A stretch of DNA of 64,000 nt from positions 22,990,966 through 23,054,965 of the forward strand of contig NC_069125.1 of assembly GCF_026914265.1 (NCBI RefSeq), written 5' to 3'. The translations under genes and the position numbers were made by a program. Of the stretch, positions 63,401-64,000 are shown piece after piece. This stretch comes from Mya arenaria (lineage: Eukaryota > Mollusca > Bivalvia > Myida > Myidae). The notes under the pieces were generated by a model. The model saw nothing but the letters and a program-made list of their open reading frames with translations, made no database searches and had not been told where the DNA came from. Numbering within the stretch: position 1 is the stretch's first letter; every line of letters starts with the position of its first letter.

Positions 63401-64000
63401 ATTGTCCTTGGTATGCAATAATCCCTTTAAAGGTTCGTTTGCCAAGGGTTAAAAAAACACCTTGCTTCTTTTTGAAAAATCTCTTGTTCGACTGTTATCG
63501 GCTATGAAGTGTTGTTTCACATCCTGTGTCATAATTTTCAGTTCAAAAAGTCTACTTTTTGTACCAAACAATCTATGTCACTTGTGTGCATTTCTTTAGT
63601 CCTTGCAGTCAAGGAAAGTTTTCATTCACAGGGGTCGACACTAAACATTTTCCTAAGGGATCCCGAAGGGACACCAACATCTGAAATCAGGTGTCCCTTC
63701 CTGAAATTAAAGAGTCCCTTCCATTTTTTACATTTTTTTCATTAATGAGCCTGTTTTAATATTAAATTGAACATACAAATCCAGTGCCTTTTACTTTTCA
63801 ATTTGTAATTCAAGTATACACCATATTATACATGTTTTCAACAGCATGCAATGACAAGTTAGTTAAAGCACAATGTCACCCATGTGAACCTCTGGCAATG
63901 GAAGAGAGGAAGATTTGGGTCTTAAGTCGGTAGATTGGGTTCAAAAGTGGTAGAATGTCTAAGTCACACAATGGGTTCAATGTAAATAAAAACTTGATGT
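54463..64000 (+). CDS. RPA1: RPA1 (replication protein A 70-kDa subunit), 5' part only: exons 1-2
   Basis: Exon 1 (54463-54495) encodes MPLELTEGAIE and exon 2 (54681-54728) encodes SIVSGGQCDEPLIQIV. The gt/ag junctions are in phase 0. The pattern L-T/S-E-G-A-I...I..G....P-I/L-Q-V/I matches the start of the N-terminal OB domain (DBD-F) of RPA70, which recruits checkpoint and repair proteins to single-stranded DNA. The following exons, which should continue the OB fold with a Lys/Arg-Pro-rich strand, were not found up to 64000. Intron 2 therefore exceeds 9 kb and holds the nested transposons described at 54775-61556. Only 27 residues are visible, so the assignment rests on a short but characteristic motif. 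Confidence 0.78.
54681..54728 (+). CDS. RPA1: RPA1 exon 2
   Basis: Acceptor atatctcgtttcag, sixteen codons, donor gtaaga. Confidence 0.8.
55552..59044 (+). mobile_element. CAGGG-ended non-autonomous element (3.48 kb) nested in the palindrome
   Basis: The element is about 55557-59039, starting CAGGGTTCGACACTAACGG and ending GTTAGTGTCTAACCCTG plus a short tandem (atcacttaaccctg). The 5-bp TSD, ATCAC, lies at 55552-55556 and 59040-59044. GTAGTCCGAGACTACC-type sub-terminal motifs occur at both ends. It has no transposase. A second copy of the family enters the window at 63629. Confidence 0.8.
56782..57899 (+). mobile_element. piggyBac-like non-autonomous element nested in the CAGGG element
   Basis: TTAA target duplications lie at 56782-56785 and 57896-57899. 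The element 56786-57895 starts CCCTTTAGCACATAGAC and ends ATACATGCGCTAAAGGG. TTAA and CCC-starting ends are piggyBac hallmarks. Near the right end a ~36-bp unit (GGCCAAATGCGTATACATCT) repeats about three times. It encodes nothing. Confidence 0.8.
59590..60123 (+). mobile_element. Helitron/pearl-like element, RPA1 intron 2
   Basis: The start region is ATTAACCAGGTTTTCAACGA. Inside are three ~145-bp direct repeats (AATAACTTTAGTTAGCATTG; CTAAAAATAGAAAAATGGTT). The end has a hairpin CGTCGCATTGCGGCG at 60102-60116, then CTTCTAG followed by T. It is the same layout as 12419-12890. Confidence 0.7.
60525..61556. mobile_element. mariner/Tc1-like non-autonomous element, 1.03 kb
   Basis: The element is 60527-61554 with ~32-bp inverted ends, CAGTATACTCAACGAGTTAG and CTAACTCGTTGAGTGTACTG. 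It is flanked by TA at 60525-60526 and 61555-61556. CCTCGGAGG-type motifs recur in the interior of both halves. There is no transposase. Confidence 0.82.
61557..62450. other. AT-rich intron sequence
   Basis: No exon, RNA gene or repeat end that I can support. Confidence 0.4.
62455..62573 (-). mobile_element. hAT terminus fragment
   Basis: ACTAATCGGCCCATCACTAG at 62551-62570 is the inverse of a CTAGTGATGGGCCGATTAGT-type hAT end. The sub-terminal AATCGATTA motifs also fit. No opposite end or TSD was found. Confidence 0.5.
62580..62810. repeat. Degenerate TTGGAC-rich short repeats
   Basis: Irregular repeats such as TTGGTTGGACCACC, TTTGGACTGCTTGTTGGACA and GATAGACAGCTATTG. It is probably an old minisatellite. 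Confidence 0.4.
63165..63250 (-). mobile_element. Possible tRNA-derived SINE head
   Basis: On the - strand, AACTTAGTTTGTAGGAGCGC (A-box-like) and CCTTGGTTCGAGC (B-box-like) are separated by GTGCTAGTATACC. This is the usual SINE tRNA head with an altered acceptor stem. The tail would run toward 62930. It is not an intact tRNA gene. Confidence 0.4.
63629..64000 (+). mobile_element. CAGGG-ended element, left part only (runs off window)
   Basis: It starts CAGGGGTCGACACTAAAC, close to the start of the element at 55557. Inside, CACCCATGTGAACCTCTGGCAA and GAAGATTTGGGTC resemble 55927-55960. A hairpin-like GGTGTCCCTTC/GGGACACC pair lies at 63668-63700. Its other end is outside the window. Confidence 0.6.

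Noticed and set aside
59400..64000. Third RPA1 exon within the window
   Set aside because: I looked for a splice acceptor followed by an OB-fold continuation and found none. The region is accounted for by transposons and AT-rich sequence.

Overview
The window looks like nuclear DNA of an invertebrate animal, most likely a bivalve mollusc. It is AT-rich, genes are split by GT-AG introns, and the introns are packed with minisatellites, 5'-truncated LINEs, many short DNA transposons, and elements of the type bivalves carry (CCCCC-ended, 146-bp internal tandem units, 3' hairpin). No bacterial operon, plasmid, CRISPR or rRNA features were seen. The species call is inference.

Layout. (A) 774-24352, + strand: a 21-exon gene whose exons join in one unbroken frame of 850 codons. 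The N-terminus looks like a calponin-homology (CH) domain and the C-terminal half is about ten ankyrin repeats. (B) 28751-38909, - strand: a 9-exon gene for a 1178-residue protein, first Lys/Glu/Arg-rich, then a Ser/Pro/His/Gly domain encoded by a 24-bp coding minisatellite, then an SRPxTA-type Ser/Arg/Pro/Thr tail. (C) 39321-46550, + strand: a 3-exon gene for a 78-residue, probably coiled-coil protein. B and C are head to head, 411 bp apart, with two perfect CRE octamers between them. Intron 1 of C holds a 4.1-kb array of about 94 copies of a 44-bp unit. (D) 48257-49262, - strand: a 2-exon spermidine/spermine (or thialysine) acetyltransferase-like GNAT gene. (E) 50750-53700: a decayed duplicate of the 3' end of C plus D, with a nonsense codon in the acetyltransferase copy. 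(F) 54463 onward, + strand: the first two coding exons of RPA1 (replication protein A 70-kDa subunit), with the rest of the gene outside the window.

Mobile DNA. At least ten DNA elements have readable ends and/or target-site duplications (TSDs). Two copies of one 672/679-bp family carry 6-bp TSDs. Several elements have CAGGG-type ends with 5-6-bp TSDs, one hAT-like element has an 8-bp TSD, one Mutator-like element has a 9-bp TSD, one mariner-like element has TA, and one piggyBac-like element has TTAA. In RPA1 intron 2 a piggyBac-like element sits inside a CAGGG element, which sits inside a ~1.1-kb palindrome. In intron 10 of gene A a Helentron-like element interrupts a minisatellite, so the empty site can be read and shows insertion without a TSD.

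The genes do not form an obvious pathway. B and C share a promoter region and may be co-regulated. D is a polyamine/thialysine-type enzyme and F is DNA replication/repair. All exon structures here are read by eye from splice signals, phase and protein sense; no transcript data were available.
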